A DNA stretch of 64,000 nucleotides from Malikia spinosa (GTDB lineage Bacteria > Pseudomonadota > Gammaproteobacteria > Burkholderiales > Burkholderiaceae_C): assembly GCF_002980625.1 (NCBI RefSeq), contig NZ_PVLR01000011.1, positions 62,001-126,000 of the forward strand. The letters are read 5' to 3'. The first letter of the stretch is position 1. Each line of letters starts with the position of its first letter. The position numbers were made by a program, and so were the translations under genes. Positions 1 to 12,632 of the stretch are shown piece after piece. A model generated the notes under the pieces. That model searched no databases and had not been told where the DNA came from. It saw only the letters and a list, made by a program, of their open reading frames with translations.

Positions 1-4
1 CTAG

Positions 5-2698
<2,694 letters not shown>

Positions 2699-2704
2699 GC
2701 CGTC

Positions 2705-3703
2705 ATGGCCGTCTCTTCGTACCACAAGCCCTGGCTCAGCACCGAGGAACAACTCGACCAGCTGATCCAGCGCGGCATGGTGGTGACGGATCGGGCCAGG
2801 GCGCTGGACTATCTGGAGCGCATCGGCTACTACCGGCTCAGCGGGTATTGGTTCGCCTTTCGGCAGCGCTCCGAACTGTGCTGTCCGTGGCACGCGCACG
2901 CGATGGTAAAAACCAAACCCACGCGCCTGCCACTCGACGACTTCAAGCTGGGAGCGAGTTTCCAGAATGCTGTCGACCTGTACGTCTTCGACAAAAAGCT
3001 GCGCCTGCTGGCGATGGATGCACTGGAGCGCATCGAAATCAGTCTGCGTGTCGACATAGCGCACCGACTGGGCGAGCGTGATCGTTTTGCCTACCTGCGC
3101 CCGGAACTGTTTCACCCCTCGTTTTCGGTCGCATTGGACCACCAGAGCGGCCTGACCACACATCACAACTGGCTTGCCAAGCAAGCCACGCTGATCAGCC
3201 GATCCAAGGAAGACTTCATCCGGCACAACCGGGAAAAATACGGTCTACCCTTGGCTATCTGGGTCGCCTGCGAGGTCTGGGACTTTGGCTGCATGTCCAA
3301 ACTCTTCGACGGCATGCGCGAACCCGACCAGGATCAGATTGCACAGCGCTACGGTATCAGCAATGGTCGAGTGTTCGCCTCTTGGCTGCGCAGCCTGAAC
3401 TACCTGCGCAACGTCTGCGCCCACCACAGCCGGCTATGGAACCGCAACATCACCGAACAGCCACGCTTGCCTTCGGCAGATGAAATCCCTGCCTTGGCTG
3501 CGTTCCACGGCAACCCGCACCGGCTGGCCAGGCCATTCCTGCTGCTGTGCATCGTGCAGCTTCTGATGAAGCGGATCAACCCGGGCTCAACCTGGGGTTC
3601 GCGTCTGCGCGACCTGCTGCAGGCGTTCCCGCCACTCGGTCATCTGGACCTGAACCTGATCGGCATGGGAGTGGACGACCACTGGCAGGTCAGAGACTGG
3701 TAG
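2705..3703 (+). CDS. Abi_2 (AbiD/AbiF-like) abortive infection protein, HEPN-type
   Basis: This 332-aa protein matches the Abi_2 family of phage-defence proteins. The N-terminal signature runs from KPWLSTEEQLDQLI (residues 8-21) to YLERIGYYRLSGYWFAF (36-52). A late motif LRNVCAHHSRLWNR contains R235-N-V-C-A-H240, an R-x4-H arrangement typical of HEPN ribonucleases; Abi_2 proteins are known to carry HEPN folds. RNA cleavage upon phage infection is the family expectation, not shown here. The ATG lies 6 nt after the gyrB stop, so it is probably co-transcribed with gyrB. Base composition is visibly less GC-rich than gyrB. A decayed gyrB tail follows at 3831-3922, so the gene looks like cargo inserted at the gyrB 3' end. 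No toxin or antitoxin partner is adjacent. Confidence 0.82.
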   Translation: MAVSSYHKPWLSTEEQLDQLIQRGMVVTDRARALDYLERIGYYRLSGYWFAFRQRSELCCPWHAHAMVKTKPTRLPLDDFKLGASFQNAVDLYVFDKKLRLLAMDALERIEISLRVDIAHRLGERDRFAYLRPELFHPSFSVALDHQSGLTTHHNWLAKQATLISRSKEDFIRHNREKYGLPLAIWVACEVWDFGCMSKLFDGMREPDQDQIAQRYGISNGRVFASWLRSLNYLRNVCAHHSRLWNRNITEQPRLPSADEIPALAAFHGNPHRLARPFLLLCIVQLLMKRINPGSTWGSRLRDLLQAFPPLGHLDLNLIGMGVDDHWQVRDW

Positions 3704-3730
3704 CCATCCAGTGGCAAAACAACAAGAAAA

Positions 3731-3774
3731 AACCCCCTAGCAGCTAGCCGCCGAAGCGACTTAACCGAAGGGGG
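3731..3774 (-). terminator. Minus-strand terminator-like hairpin after the Abi gene
   Basis: A 5-bp C/G stem (CCCCC at 3733-3737 with GGGGG at 3770-3774) encloses about 32 nt. Read on the minus strand, the stem is followed by a run of T. It would stop minus-strand transcription, but no minus-strand gene lies to its right, so it may be left over from a lost gene of the inserted segment. Confidence 0.35.
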
Positions 3775-3830
3775 CCGTGTTAGACATATTGTAGCGTAAC
3801 GCTCGAAAATTCGTGAATCCGCCATCGCAA

Positions 3831-3922
3831 CGACCGTGAGCCGCCTGCTGCAGGTACAGATCGAGGATGCGATCGAGGCCGACAAGGTGTTCACGCTGCA
3901 GACGGGCAATATCCACATCTGA
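3831..3922 (+). pseudogene. Decayed duplicate of the gyrB 3' end
   Basis: Positions 3831-3895 match gyrB 2553-2617 with 4 mismatches. Positions 3896-3922 match gyrB 2672-2698, including the stop codon, at 21 of 27. The intervening 54 nt of gyrB (2618-2671, 18 codons of the universally conserved [12 protein letters not shown] segment) are missing. The reading frame is still open to TGA ([18 protein letters not shown], then a short divergent tail). With the terminator just downstream, the simplest reading is that this is the displaced original end of gyrB, or a copy made when the Abi segment inserted. Confidence 0.87.
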
Positions 3923-3953
3923 TCGTCAAAAAACAAATAATCCTGCGAAACTG

Positions 3954-3987
3954 ATGCCCATGAGCCCCAAAGCTCATGGGCATTTTT
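3954..3987 (+). terminator. Strong rho-independent terminator behind the gyrB remnant
   Basis: A perfect 12-bp stem (ATGCCCATGAGC at 3954-3965 with GCTCATGGGCAT at 3972-3983) with a 6-nt loop is followed by TTTTT. It is probably the original terminator of the gyrB unit and now ends a gyrB-abi transcript. Confidence 0.88.
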
Positions 3988-4139
3988 CTTGATTGACTTC
4001 TGGCACAACCCGCCTCGAAACTACCCCCGGTAGATTTCAGAAAGATCATGTGGATTCCAGCATAAGAGTTGCAGCCATCCATCCAGGCGGCACCGCTTGC
4101 GCGCCATCAGCTTGTAGTTGATTCAACAAGGAGAGCATC

Positions 4140-4613
4140 ATGCGTTTTTTCACCATCACCGGGCTGATCACGGCCCTGCTGGTTTCCGGCTGTGCCGTGA
4201 CTCAGCCCCCCAAGGCCGAAGAGGACCCTTCCGCCCTCCACCCGGAAGACAGTGCCCCCGCCACGGCTGTAATCCAGGTAGCGCCCATGCGGACTCCTGC
4301 CCCTGATGCGTTCAATCGCCAGCTGCAGGCCATGGAGGCGATGCACCAGAAGCTGCAGGCCGCCAGGACTCCGGCCAAGCGTGCGGCGCTTCTGGACGAG
4401 CAGCTGAAGCTGATGCAGTCGGGCATGGCCATGATGGCTCAGATGCGCAGTGCAGCTCCAGCAGGTGCCGAGGGAATACCGGCGATGGGCGACATGATGG
4501 GCATGCACATGCAGATGGAACGACGCATGGCCATGACGGAACAGATGATGCAGATGATGGTGGACCGCCTGCCCGCACCAGCAAGGGCCAAGCGCCCGAA
4601 AACCTCGAAATGA
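4140..4613 (+). CDS. Small Met-rich lipoprotein, function unknown
   Basis: The 157-aa product begins with a lipoprotein signal peptide (MRFFTITGLITALLVSGC; lipobox LVSGC, Cys at about residue 18), so it should be exported and lipid-anchored. A Pro/Ala-rich linker follows, then a helical segment and a strikingly Met-rich stretch (MMGMHMQMERRMAMTEQMMQ, about residues 110-130) with several MxM and MM motifs. Such Met clusters occur in periplasmic copper-binding proteins, but no copper gene is adjacent, so metal binding is inference only. The start is supported by AAGGAG ahead of the ATG. I do not recognise a named family. Confidence 0.75.
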   Translation: MRFFTITGLITALLVSGCAVTQPPKAEEDPSALHPEDSAPATAVIQVAPMRTPAPDAFNRQLQAMEAMHQKLQAARTPAKRAALLDEQLKLMQSGMAMMAQMRSAAPAGAEGIPAMGDMMGMHMQMERRMAMTEQMMQMMVDRLPAPARAKRPKTSK

Positions 4614-4761
4614 CACGCTGACCTCCAAGCCTGGGCCGTATCGCGTGGCGCTGCTTGGCATCCCGCGCCAGCGGCTGTAAGACCCCGGCAATCCCCGGCG
4701 CATAGCATGTGGTTCACCTTGCGCATTTAGACGCAGGGCATTTCTTCAAAAAGAGGCAGAC

Positions 4762-5946
<1,185 letters not shown>

Positions 5947-5958
5947 GCTCTACCCCCA

Positions 5959-6001
5959 GGCGCCGCCTGCCAGCGGCAACAGCAACAGCAACAGCGGCGC
6001 C
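5959..6001 (+). repeat. Inverted repeat after the thiolase gene
   Basis: GGCGCCGC (5959-5966) and GCGGCGCC (5994-6001) can form an 8-bp stem around a CAACAG-rich loop. There is no T tract. It may be a rho-independent-like stop or an mRNA-stabilising hairpin between the thiolase and senA-like genes. Confidence 0.3.
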
Positions 6002-6027
6002 AGCATCACGCTCACGAGGGGGACCGC

Positions 6028-7191
6028 ATGCCAGCCACCGACATCAGTCCGGACCGAACAGCCGCCGAGGCCGCGCGCCGGGGCGGCCCGCAGCTGCTGG
6101 CGCAGTGCCTGCGCGCCAGCCGCCAGGACACGCTGTCGACCTTCGCGGCGCTCGAAGCCGTGCTGCCCGAGCTGCAGGTGCCGCTGCACCCCGAGCTCAA
6201 TCCGCCGCTCTGGGAACTGGGCCATATCGGCTGGTTCCAGCAGCACTGGATCAGCCGCAACCCGCAGCGGCACCGGGGCTGGGACGCCGATCCGGGCGCC
6301 GCACAGGCCGACGCCGACGACCGGCTCTATGACTCGAGCGCGGTGCCGCACGACAGCCGCTGGCAGCTGAAGCTGCCCGACGCCGACACCCTGCGCACCC
6401 AGCTCGCCGGACAGCTGGAACAGACCCTGGCCTGCCTGCAGGCACTGGACGACTCCGACCCGCGGGCGCTGTATTTTTACCGCCTGGCGCTGCAACACGA
6501 GGACATGCACCACGAAGCCGCGCTCTACATGGCCCAGCAGCTGGGCCTGCCACTCGAGAACGCACGCTGGCAGGCGCCAGTGCTGCCCACGCCGGGTCCG
6601 GCACTGGAAATCCCGGCCGGTACGCTGCTGCTGGGCGCAGGCATGGAGGACGGCTTTCGCTTCGACAACGAGCTGGGCCATGCCGTGCAGCAGATGGAGC
6701 CATTCCAGATCGATGCCCAGGTGCTGCGCTGGGCCGAGTACCTGCGCTTCGTCGAAACCGGTGCCGGCCCGATGCCGCGCTACCTGCGGTGCGAGGGCCG
6801 GCAGTGGGAACAATGGCGGCACGGCCGCTGGCAGGCACTCGACCTGCACCAGCCCGCCTGCCACCTGAGCTGGCACGAGGCCCAATCATGGTGCCGCTGG
6901 GCCGGCCGCCGCCTGCCGACCGAAGCCGAATGGGTCTGGGCGCTGCGCTCGAGTCCGGAGCGCTTGCGCTGGGGCGATGTCTGGGAATGGACCGCCAGCG
7001 CCTTCGCGCCCTGGCCCGGCTTCCAGCCCCACCCCTACCGCGATTACTCGCAGCCCTGGTTCGATGGCCGGCCGGTGCTGCGCGGCGCCTCCTTCATGAC
7101 CCAGCCCAGGGTCCGCCATCCGGACTACCGCAACTTCTTTCCGGCCACGCGCAACGACATCGCGGCCGGCTTTCGCAGCTGCGCGCCCTGA
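6028..7191 (+). CDS. senA: SenA/EgtB-family non-heme iron synthase (selenoneine or ergothioneine type)
   Basis: The 387-aa protein has a DinB-like N-terminal half and a formylglycine-generating-enzyme-like C-terminal half (RRLPTEAEWVWALR, then GDVWEWTASAF and VLRGASF). Probable iron ligands are His66 (WELGHIGWF) and the His157/His161 pair in HEDMH. Enzymes of this fold join a sulfur or selenium donor to hercynine. The motifs depart from classical EgtB: HEDMHHEA replaces the usual HEQQH, and YDSSAVPHDSRW replaces the Arg-rich donor-binding region. I recall these as features of SenA, the selenoneine synthase of Variovorax and relatives. The selenosugar genes senB and senC are not in the window. 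The downstream convergent egtD supplies hercynine, which supports this pathway assignment. EgtB remains the alternative. Confidence 0.68.
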   Translation: MPATDISPDRTAAEAARRGGPQLLAQCLRASRQDTLSTFAALEAVLPELQVPLHPELNPPLWELGHIGWFQQHWISRNPQRHRGWDADPGAAQADADDRLYDSSAVPHDSRWQLKLPDADTLRTQLAGQLEQTLACLQALDDSDPRALYFYRLALQHEDMHHEAALYMAQQLGLPLENARWQAPVLPTPGPALEIPAGTLLLGAGMEDGFRFDNELGHAVQQMEPFQIDAQVLRWAEYLRFVETGAGPMPRYLRCEGRQWEQWRHGRWQALDLHQPACHLSWHEAQSWCRWAGRRLPTEAEWVWALRSSPERLRWGDVWEWTASAFAPWPGFQPHPYRDYSQPWFDGRPVLRGASFMTQPRVRHPDYRNFFPATRNDIAAGFRSCAP

Positions 7192-7223
7192 GCCAGCGCT
7201 GGCACCGACCCCGACAGCGGGAA

Positions 7224-8195
7224 TCAGCCGGACGCGAGGCAGACCGCGAACCAGCCCTTGGGGTCGCACCAGGTCTGCACCGAGCCGAAACCGGCGCGCT
7301 GCAGCAGCGACTCGAAGCCGGCCGGAGTCCATTTGTAGGAGTTCTCGGTGTGCAGCCGCTCGCCAGCCGAAAAGCGGCGCTGGCCGCCCGGCCAGCTCAC
7401 CACCAGCGCGTGCCGCGCCTCGAGGTGCATCTCGATCCGCGATTCGACGGCGTTGAAGCAGGCGACATGGCGCCAGTCGGCCGGCCGGAAATCGCTGCCG
7501 AGCACCCGGTTCAGGTGCAGCAGCAAGTTGAGGTTGAAGGCGGCGGTCACGCCCAGCTCGTCGTCATAGGCCGCCTCGAGCAACGCGCTGGACTTGATCA
7601 GGTCGACGCCGATCAGCAGCGCCCCGCCAGCGGCCAGCTGGTGCATGTCGCGCAGCAGGCGCAGCGCCTCGTCGGGCGCGAAGTTGCCGATGCTTGAGCC
7701 GGGGTAGAACAGCAGGCGCGGGCCACTATCGAGCACCGGCAGGTCAGCCGGCAAGTCGAGGCTGGCCGAGAAATCCAGCCCGACGCCGGCCAGGTCCATC
7801 TCCGGGTGCCGCAGCTGCAGGTTCAGCAGTGACTGGCGCAGGAACTCGACCGAGATATCGACCGCGACATAGGCCCGGGCCTGCAACAGCGCGAACAGGC
7901 GCGAAGCCTTGCTGCAGTTGCCCGCCCCCAGCTCGACCAGCACCGGCGGGCGGCCCAGGCAGGCACGCACGGCCTCGGCCATCGCAGCGCCCTGGGTGTC
8001 GAACACCAGGGCCTCGGTCCGGGTCGGGTAGTAGGCCTCGAGCTCGGTGATGGCATCGAACAGGCGCGAGCCCAGCGCATCGTAGAAAAACTTGGGCGAG
8101 GCCTGAGCCGGCTGGCGCAACAGGCCCTGCGCGGCCTCCTCGACCAGGCGCTGGTCGCTGGGGTGGTGCAACTGGATGAAATGGGGCGTCTTCAT
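7224..8195 (-). CDS. egtD: L-histidine N-alpha-methyltransferase
   Basis: SAM-dependent enzyme that trimethylates the alpha-amino group of histidine to hercynine, the first step to ergothioneine and selenoneine. The 323-aa sequence has the family hallmarks PKFFYDALGSRLFDAIT near residue 35, YYPTRTE, and the SAM-binding VELGAGNCSK around residue 90. The length is normal for EgtD. It is convergent with the senA/egtB-like gene (32 nt between the stops). The two are therefore linked but not in one operon. WrbA lies just upstream on the same strand. Confidence 0.92.
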   Translation of the reverse strand: MKTPHFIQLHHPSDQRLVEEAAQGLLRQPAQASPKFFYDALGSRLFDAITELEAYYPTRTEALVFDTQGAAMAEAVRACLGRPPVLVELGAGNCSKASRLFALLQARAYVAVDISVEFLRQSLLNLQLRHPEMDLAGVGLDFSASLDLPADLPVLDSGPRLLFYPGSSIGNFAPDEALRLLRDMHQLAAGGALLIGVDLIKSSALLEAAYDDELGVTAAFNLNLLLHLNRVLGSDFRPADWRHVACFNAVESRIEMHLEARHALVVSWPGGQRRFSAGERLHTENSYKWTPAGFESLLQRAGFGSVQTWCDPKGWFAVCLASG

Positions 8196-8269
8196 GCGTC
8201 TTCGAATCTGGGATGGGCCCCGGAACTGGCGCGACCTGACCAGCTGGCAGCGCCGCTGGGTTGTGCCTG

Positions 8270-8872
8270 TTACTGGGCGAACAGCTTGTTGGCGGTCTCA
8301 GCGATCAGCCGGCCCTGGTAGCGGGCGCCATCGAGCTCGATCGCGCTCGGCACGCGTTGGCCCTGGCCGCCGGCGATGGTCGAGGCGCCGTAGGGGCTGC
8401 CGCCGACGATCTCGTCCAGCGTGGTCTGGCCCTGGAAGCTGTAGGGTAGGCCAACGATGACCATGCCGAAGTGCATCAGGTTGGTGATGATCGAGAACAG
8501 CGTGACCTCCTGGCCGCCATGCTGGGTGGCGGTCGAGGTGAAGGCGCCGCCAACCTTGCCGTTCAGCGCGCCACGGGCCCACAGGCCACCAGTCTGGTCG
8601 AGGAAGGCCGCCAGCTGCGACGGCATGCGGCCGTAGCGGGTCGGGGCGCCGACGATGATGGCGTCATAGCCTTCGAGTTCAGCCACGGTTGCGACCGGTG
8701 CCGCCTGATCGAGCTTGAAATGGGCCGACTTGGCGATCTCGGCCGGCACGGTTTCCGGCACCCGCTTGACATCCACCTGGGCGCCGGCGGTGCGAGCACC
8801 CTCGGCAACGGCCTGGGCCATGGTCTCGATATGACCGTAGGTCGAGTAATAGAGCACGAGGACTTTGGACAT
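8270..8872 (-). CDS. wrbA: NAD(P)H:quinone oxidoreductase, WrbA type
   Basis: FMN-dependent flavodoxin-fold enzyme that reduces quinones by two electrons and so limits redox cycling. The 200-aa protein starts with [16 protein letters not shown], the FMN phosphate loop. It also shows [20 protein letters not shown] and SPYGAST, all characteristic of WrbA. The ATG at 8872 is chosen because AGGAG lies 5 nt upstream; the open frame extends further but without family similarity. The gene appears to stand alone. Confidence 0.94.
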   Translation of the reverse strand: MSKVLVLYYSTYGHIETMAQAVAEGARTAGAQVDVKRVPETVPAEIAKSAHFKLDQAAPVATVAELEGYDAIIVGAPTRYGRMPSQLAAFLDQTGGLWARGALNGKVGGAFTSTATQHGGQEVTLFSIITNLMHFGMVIVGLPYSFQGQTTLDEIVGGSPYGASTIAGGQGQRVPSAIELDGARYQGRLIAETANKLFAQ

Positions 8873-9038
8873 GGGTTCTCCTGAATTGACAGCAGAAAGG
8901 CAAGCAGCCGCGCGAGCAAAACCGGGTCGGCCGCAGGCAGGATTACGAACAGCCGCTTGCATGATGGGACAAGCGGCCGCTTCTGTCTATCGCCCCAGAA
9001 GGGAGCTTTCCTCGGTGGCTCAGCGCCACCGGCACCAC

Positions 9039-10604
9039 TCAGTCGAAGCGGAAAGTCCTGACCACATCGGTCAGCCGGGAGGCCTGCTGCTGCAAGCTGG
9101 CGGACGCCGCCGCGCTTTGCTCCACGAGCGCCGCGTTCTGCTGCGTGCTCTGGTCCAGTTGCATGACCGCTGTACTGACCTGCCCGATGCCTGTGGTCTG
9201 CTCGTGGGTGGAAGCACTGATCTCGCTGATCAGGTCCGAGACATGGCGCACCTGGCGGACGATGTCTTCCATGGTGGTGCCGGCATCGCTGACCAGCCGG
9301 GTGCCGGCTTCGATCTTGCCCACACTGGTGCCGATCAGGCCCTTGATTTCCTTGGCCGCCTCGGCACTGCGCTGCGCCAGGTTGCGTACTTCACCGGCCA
9401 CCACGGCAAAGCCCCGGCCCTGCTCGCTGGCCCGGGCCGCTTCCACCGAGGCATTGAGCGCCAGTATGTTGGTCTGGAAGGCAATGCCGTCGATGACGCC
9501 GATGATGTCGCTGATCTTGCGCGAACTCTGTGCAATGTCATCCATGGTGGTGACCACCTGGCCGACCACCTCGCCGCCCTTCTGGGCCGCAGCGCTGGCC
9601 AAGGTGGACAGCTGGGTGGCCTGCCTGGCGGTATCGGCGTTGCCCTGCACCATGGTGTTCATCTGTACCATCGAGGACGCTGTCTGCTGCAGGTGCGAGG
9701 CTTGCAGCTCGGTGCGACGCGATAGATCGGCATTGCCGCTGGCGATCTCGGCCGACCCGCTGGCGATGGAGTCCGATGCCTGGCGCACCTGACCCACCAC
9801 ATGGGCCAGGCTGGCCTGCATAGCGCCCAGAGAGGCCAGCACACTGCCAGCTGGTGCGCGATCGGCACCCGATACCGCGCTGAGGTCACCGGAGGCCACG
9901 CGTTGCGCCACCTCGCCCAGCTCGTCCGGCTCGGCACCCAGTTGACGCACGATGCTGCGCGGGATGGCCCAGGCCAGCGCCGCACCAATGAGCAGCGCCA
10001 CCACCAGTGCGGCCAGCATCACCATCAGGAAACTGCTTGCCTCGCCCATGGCAACCTTGCTCTGGGTCTGGATGCGTGACTCCTCGAAATCGATGAGCTT
10101 GTTGATTGCCGCCAGCCAGGCCACGTACTGGGGCTTGGCCTCGCTCGACAACTGCGCCTGCGCGCCCTGCACGTCACCCGCGTCGAGCTTGACCTGGATG
10201 GCCTGGGTGGAGACGACCGCCTGCTTCTCGATGCCCTGGATCGTGCTGTAGAGCACTCGCAGTTGCGCGGCATCTGCCGAGGACTGCAGCAGCCCTTCCA
10301 TTGGACCGACCGACTCGGCATAGAAATGCGCCAGCTGCTCGATGTCATGGCTCAACTGCTGCCGTTCGGTCGCTGAGCTGCTGAGCACCGCGTCACGCAC
10401 CGCAATTGCCCGGTCATGGACCGATCCGCGGAAATTGATCGCATAGCGCTGGATTGCCGCATGCTCATCGTTGTTGACCTTGAGTGCCGTGTTGATCGCA
10501 CTAACCTTGGCAATTGCTACCAGCGTGACCAACACCAGGATCGCCAGCACCGCACCAAAGCCGAGGTAAAGGCGCTTGCCCACTGTCATCGAATTGAAGT
10601 TCAT
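9039..10604 (-). CDS. Methyl-accepting chemotaxis protein
   Basis: Membrane chemoreceptor of 521 aa that signals to CheA/CheW. It has TM1 at about residues 12-32, a periplasmic four-helix-bundle sensor region (about 33-190), TM2 at 191-213 and a HAMP segment. The cytoplasmic coiled coil carries the conserved hairpin tip [20 protein letters not shown] near residues 394-413. The ligand is unknown. No CheR-tethering pentapeptide is visible at the C terminus, which ends VVRTFRFD. No che genes are nearby, so this is an orphan receptor. Confidence 0.95.
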   Translation of the reverse strand: MNFNSMTVGKRLYLGFGAVLAILVLVTLVAIAKVSAINTALKVNNDEHAAIQRYAINFRGSVHDRAIAVRDAVLSSSATERQQLSHDIEQLAHFYAESVGPMEGLLQSSADAAQLRVLYSTIQGIEKQAVVSTQAIQVKLDAGDVQGAQAQLSSEAKPQYVAWLAAINKLIDFEESRIQTQSKVAMGEASSFLMVMLAALVVALLIGAALAWAIPRSIVRQLGAEPDELGEVAQRVASGDLSAVSGADRAPAGSVLASLGAMQASLAHVVGQVRQASDSIASGSAEIASGNADLSRRTELQASHLQQTASSMVQMNTMVQGNADTARQATQLSTLASAAAQKGGEVVGQVVTTMDDIAQSSRKISDIIGVIDGIAFQTNILALNASVEAARASEQGRGFAVVAGEVRNLAQRSAEAAKEIKGLIGTSVGKIEAGTRLVSDAGTTMEDIVRQVRHVSDLISEISASTHEQTTGIGQVSTAVMQLDQSTQQNAALVEQSAAASASLQQQASRLTDVVRTFRFD

Positions 10605-11161
10605 GGTTCACCGTTTTGGTTGAGGGTTATCGATAGGCTGCGCCTGGTCATCCAATCGCAGACCCGCCTGAATTCCCCCATCAAGGCCACCGTGCAGCAC
10701 ATGCGCCATGCCACTACGCTTGTGCAATGCATGGGCCGCCTTGGCCGCCGAGGCAAAAGGGTCGCAGAGCGTACCAGATCAAACCCCAGCCGCTAGGCAG
10801 ACCGGCGAGCGCCATCGCCACCCATGGGTCGCGAAACCGCGGCCGGCGGAAACCGTTTCGTCATTGATCACGAGCAGGTTGCCGTGGTCTTGATGGCGGA
10901 TGTCGAAGTAGTCCCCGAACGAGAAGCCGTGGTGGCTTGTCAGCCAGCCACCGTAGTTCGAGCGTCCGCGCTCGGTGCGGGACGAATCTGGATCATCTGC
11001 AACTCCTGCGAGGGATAGTACCGGTCGCTGCCTGCCGCGTTGCACATCGGGCTTGCCGGGTCAGGGAAAACGTTGTGCCGCCGGCCCGGACTCGATGGAT
11101 GAACTGTACAGCTGCCCCAGGAGAGCTCAAATAGCCGTTTTATTCATAATATATTTCTAAA
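10605..11161. other. 557-base gap between mcp and the ChaC gene
   Basis: This gap holds the promoter side of the chemoreceptor gene, a pirin gene remnant (10818-10996) and an AT-rich stretch at about 11130-11170 with the inverted repeat TATTTCT/AGAAATA around the end of the ChaC gene. I see no intact gene in it. Confidence 0.6.
10818..10996 (-). pseudogene. Pirin-family gene remnant, frameshifted and truncated
   Basis: On the minus strand an ATG at 10996, preceded by GCAGGAG, opens MIQIR, the usual pirin start, then runs out of frame. One frame over, at about 10985-10818, the sequence reads ERGRSNYGGWLTSHHGFSF, GDYFDIRH, LLVINDETV and GRGFATHGW, the N-terminal cupin region of pirins. The next expected metal-binding residues and the rest of the roughly 230-280-aa protein are missing. 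A frameshift plus a C-terminal deletion makes it a pseudogene. Confidence 0.78.
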
Positions 11162-11923
11162 TCAGAAATAATTAGATCGACCGGGAGCGGACAGGGGAAA
11201 GTCAGGCCCGGTGACCAGGCCGAACAGTTGCTGCACATAGCCGTCGACGATGCCGAGCCGGTCGAGCTGGTCCACCAGCTGTTCGAGGTAGTCGCGATTC
11301 GTGCCATGGCTGCCCTGGGCACGGCGGATGATGGCGGCCTCTTGCGCCAGGCTCAGCCCGCCCGCATGGCTGGCATGGCCGGGATTCGAGACCAGCGTCA
11401 GCGCCAGCAGCTCGCCCTGCGGGGTTGAGAGCGGCAGCAGCCTGGGCTGGTAGCCGCCGACGATCATCTCGCGGCGCCAGAACAGGCGCGACTCCTGCTC
11501 GGCGATGCTGGCATCGATACGGAACGCCAGTCCCTCGCAGTGACCCGGCTGCGCCTCGAGCGACAGCACCAGGCCGGCTTGCTCGGCATTGCCGCGGCCG
11601 ATCGTCGTCAGGTAGCTGAAGCGGCGCTGGTAGGCCGACAACCTGGCCCGGCGCAGCTCGGTGAAATGCAGGGCCGGGTCCCACATCAGCGAGCCGTAGG
11701 CGAAGATCCAGAGGTCCTGCCGGCGGTCCAGGCCAGACAGCAAGGCGCGGCGCGAGGCCTCCAACCACTCGTCGGAGCAGCGCCAGCGCGTACCAAGCCC
11801 GAGCGCCAGGGCCTGCTCGTCCCAGCTGGCCAGCACCTCGTCGGTGGCACGCAGGCGCGAGGCCTCGGCCGGGACGATCTTGCCGCACAGCTCCGGCAGA
11901 TGCCTGAAGGCAAAAGCGTTCAT
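11162..11923 (-). CDS. Gamma-glutamylcyclotransferase, ChaC family
   Basis: Predicted cytosolic enzyme that splits glutathione into 5-oxoproline and Cys-Gly. The core motif WIFAYGSLMWDP binds the gamma-glutamyl group, and LSAYQRRFS and GRGNAEQAGLVLSL follow; this is typical of ChaC-type proteins. An N-terminal extension of about 70 residues precedes the core. The ATG at 11923 (253 aa) is used, but the frame is open further to a TTG at 12046 and the ribosome site is weak, so the start is uncertain. The stop codon lies inside an AT-rich inverted repeat that may serve as a weak terminator. Confidence 0.88.
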   Translation of the reverse strand: MNAFAFRHLPELCGKIVPAEASRLRATDEVLASWDEQALALGLGTRWRCSDEWLEASRRALLSGLDRRQDLWIFAYGSLMWDPALHFTELRRARLSAYQRRFSYLTTIGRGNAEQAGLVLSLEAQPGHCEGLAFRIDASIAEQESRLFWRREMIVGGYQPRLLPLSTPQGELLALTLVSNPGHASHAGGLSLAQEAAIIRRAQGSHGTNRDYLEQLVDQLDRLGIVDGYVQQLFGLVTGPDFPLSAPGRSNYF

Positions 11924-12118
11924 GGCTGGCTGCTGGACTGCAGGCCTTCGGCGCGCTCGAACCGGACCGGCCCGACATGGGCCGGCGGCTGCAAGGGCGT
12001 CTGATGCGAGGGGGTCATGCCAGCTCCTGGATGGATCGAGGCTCAAGCATAAGACCTCTGGCCGTTCTGGAGCTGTTGCGGGCCGGCCCGACCGGCGACC
12101 CGCAACAGCAGCGACGAC

Positions 12119-12415
12119 TCAGGAGCCGCTGTGCGCCGGCAACTGGCCGCTGCGGACGGCTTCGGCCAGCTCGGCCTTGACCTGGTCGCGGGTCTTGCCC
12201 TGGACAACCGGCTTGGCCGGGTACTGGTGCGGGAACAGCTCGTTGAGCTTCTGGCCGCTCTCGCCGTAGCTGATGTCGCCAGTGCGGATGGCTTCGGCCA
12301 GTTCGGCCTTGACCTGCTCGCGGGTCTTGGGCGCGGAAGCGTCGCTGGCGAGGGCAGAGCCGGCGGAGAAGGCCGTCAGGGTCAGGGCGAGGATGGAAGC
12401 GTAGGTGCGGTTCAT
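12119..12415 (-). CDS. DUF4148 domain small exported protein
   Basis: The 98-aa product has a signal peptide ending near ALASDA and two copies of a DUF4148-type helix motif: TREQVKAELAEAIRTGD and TRDQVKAELAEAVRSGQ, about 45 residues apart. DUF4148 proteins are small periplasmic proteins common in Burkholderiales; their function is unknown. AAAGGA precedes the ATG at 12415. The gene is divergent from a LysR regulator, which may control it through the palindrome at 12553-12580. Confidence 0.87.
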   Translation of the reverse strand: MNRTYASILALTLTAFSAGSALASDASAPKTREQVKAELAEAIRTGDISYGESGQKLNELFPHQYPAKPVVQGKTRDQVKAELAEAVRSGQLPAHSGS

Positions 12416-12552
12416 GACAAGAGTCCTTTCAAGATCAACAAGCAAGCGGGCATGCGGAGCGGGCGATCGGCTGATCGGGTCCACAGCCCGGTCGATGAGG
12501 CGGCGGATGCAGTCTTCACATCGATGGCATCAACTGTAAAATTTCCATGGGA

Positions 12553-12580
12553 ATAGATAAATAACCGTTTCGTTATCTAT
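12553..12580. promoter_or_regulatory. Nested palindrome between divergent DUF4148 and lysR genes, candidate operator
   Basis: ATAGATAA (12553-12560) and TTATCTAT (12573-12580) form an 8-bp inverted repeat around 12 nt, with an inner ATAAC/GTTAT repeat. It sits in an AT-rich gap about 50 nt before the LysR start. Position and dyad form fit a LysR-type binding site; this is inferred. Confidence 0.5.
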
Positions 12581-12632
12581 ACGTTCCAAATAAAGAAATA
12601 ATCAAGGACTTGAGTCCGATACCGGAGACCAG

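Noticed and set aside
3759-3785. ACTTAAC and GTTAGAC, which match integron attC core consensus sites, after the Abi gene
   Set aside because: The two sites are only about 13 nt apart, far shorter than any attC (at least about 55 nt), and no integrase gene is near.
8953-8976. CCGCTTG/CAAGCGG hairpin between wrbA and the chemoreceptor gene
   Set aside because: Weak stem with no T run on either strand; not enough to call a terminator.
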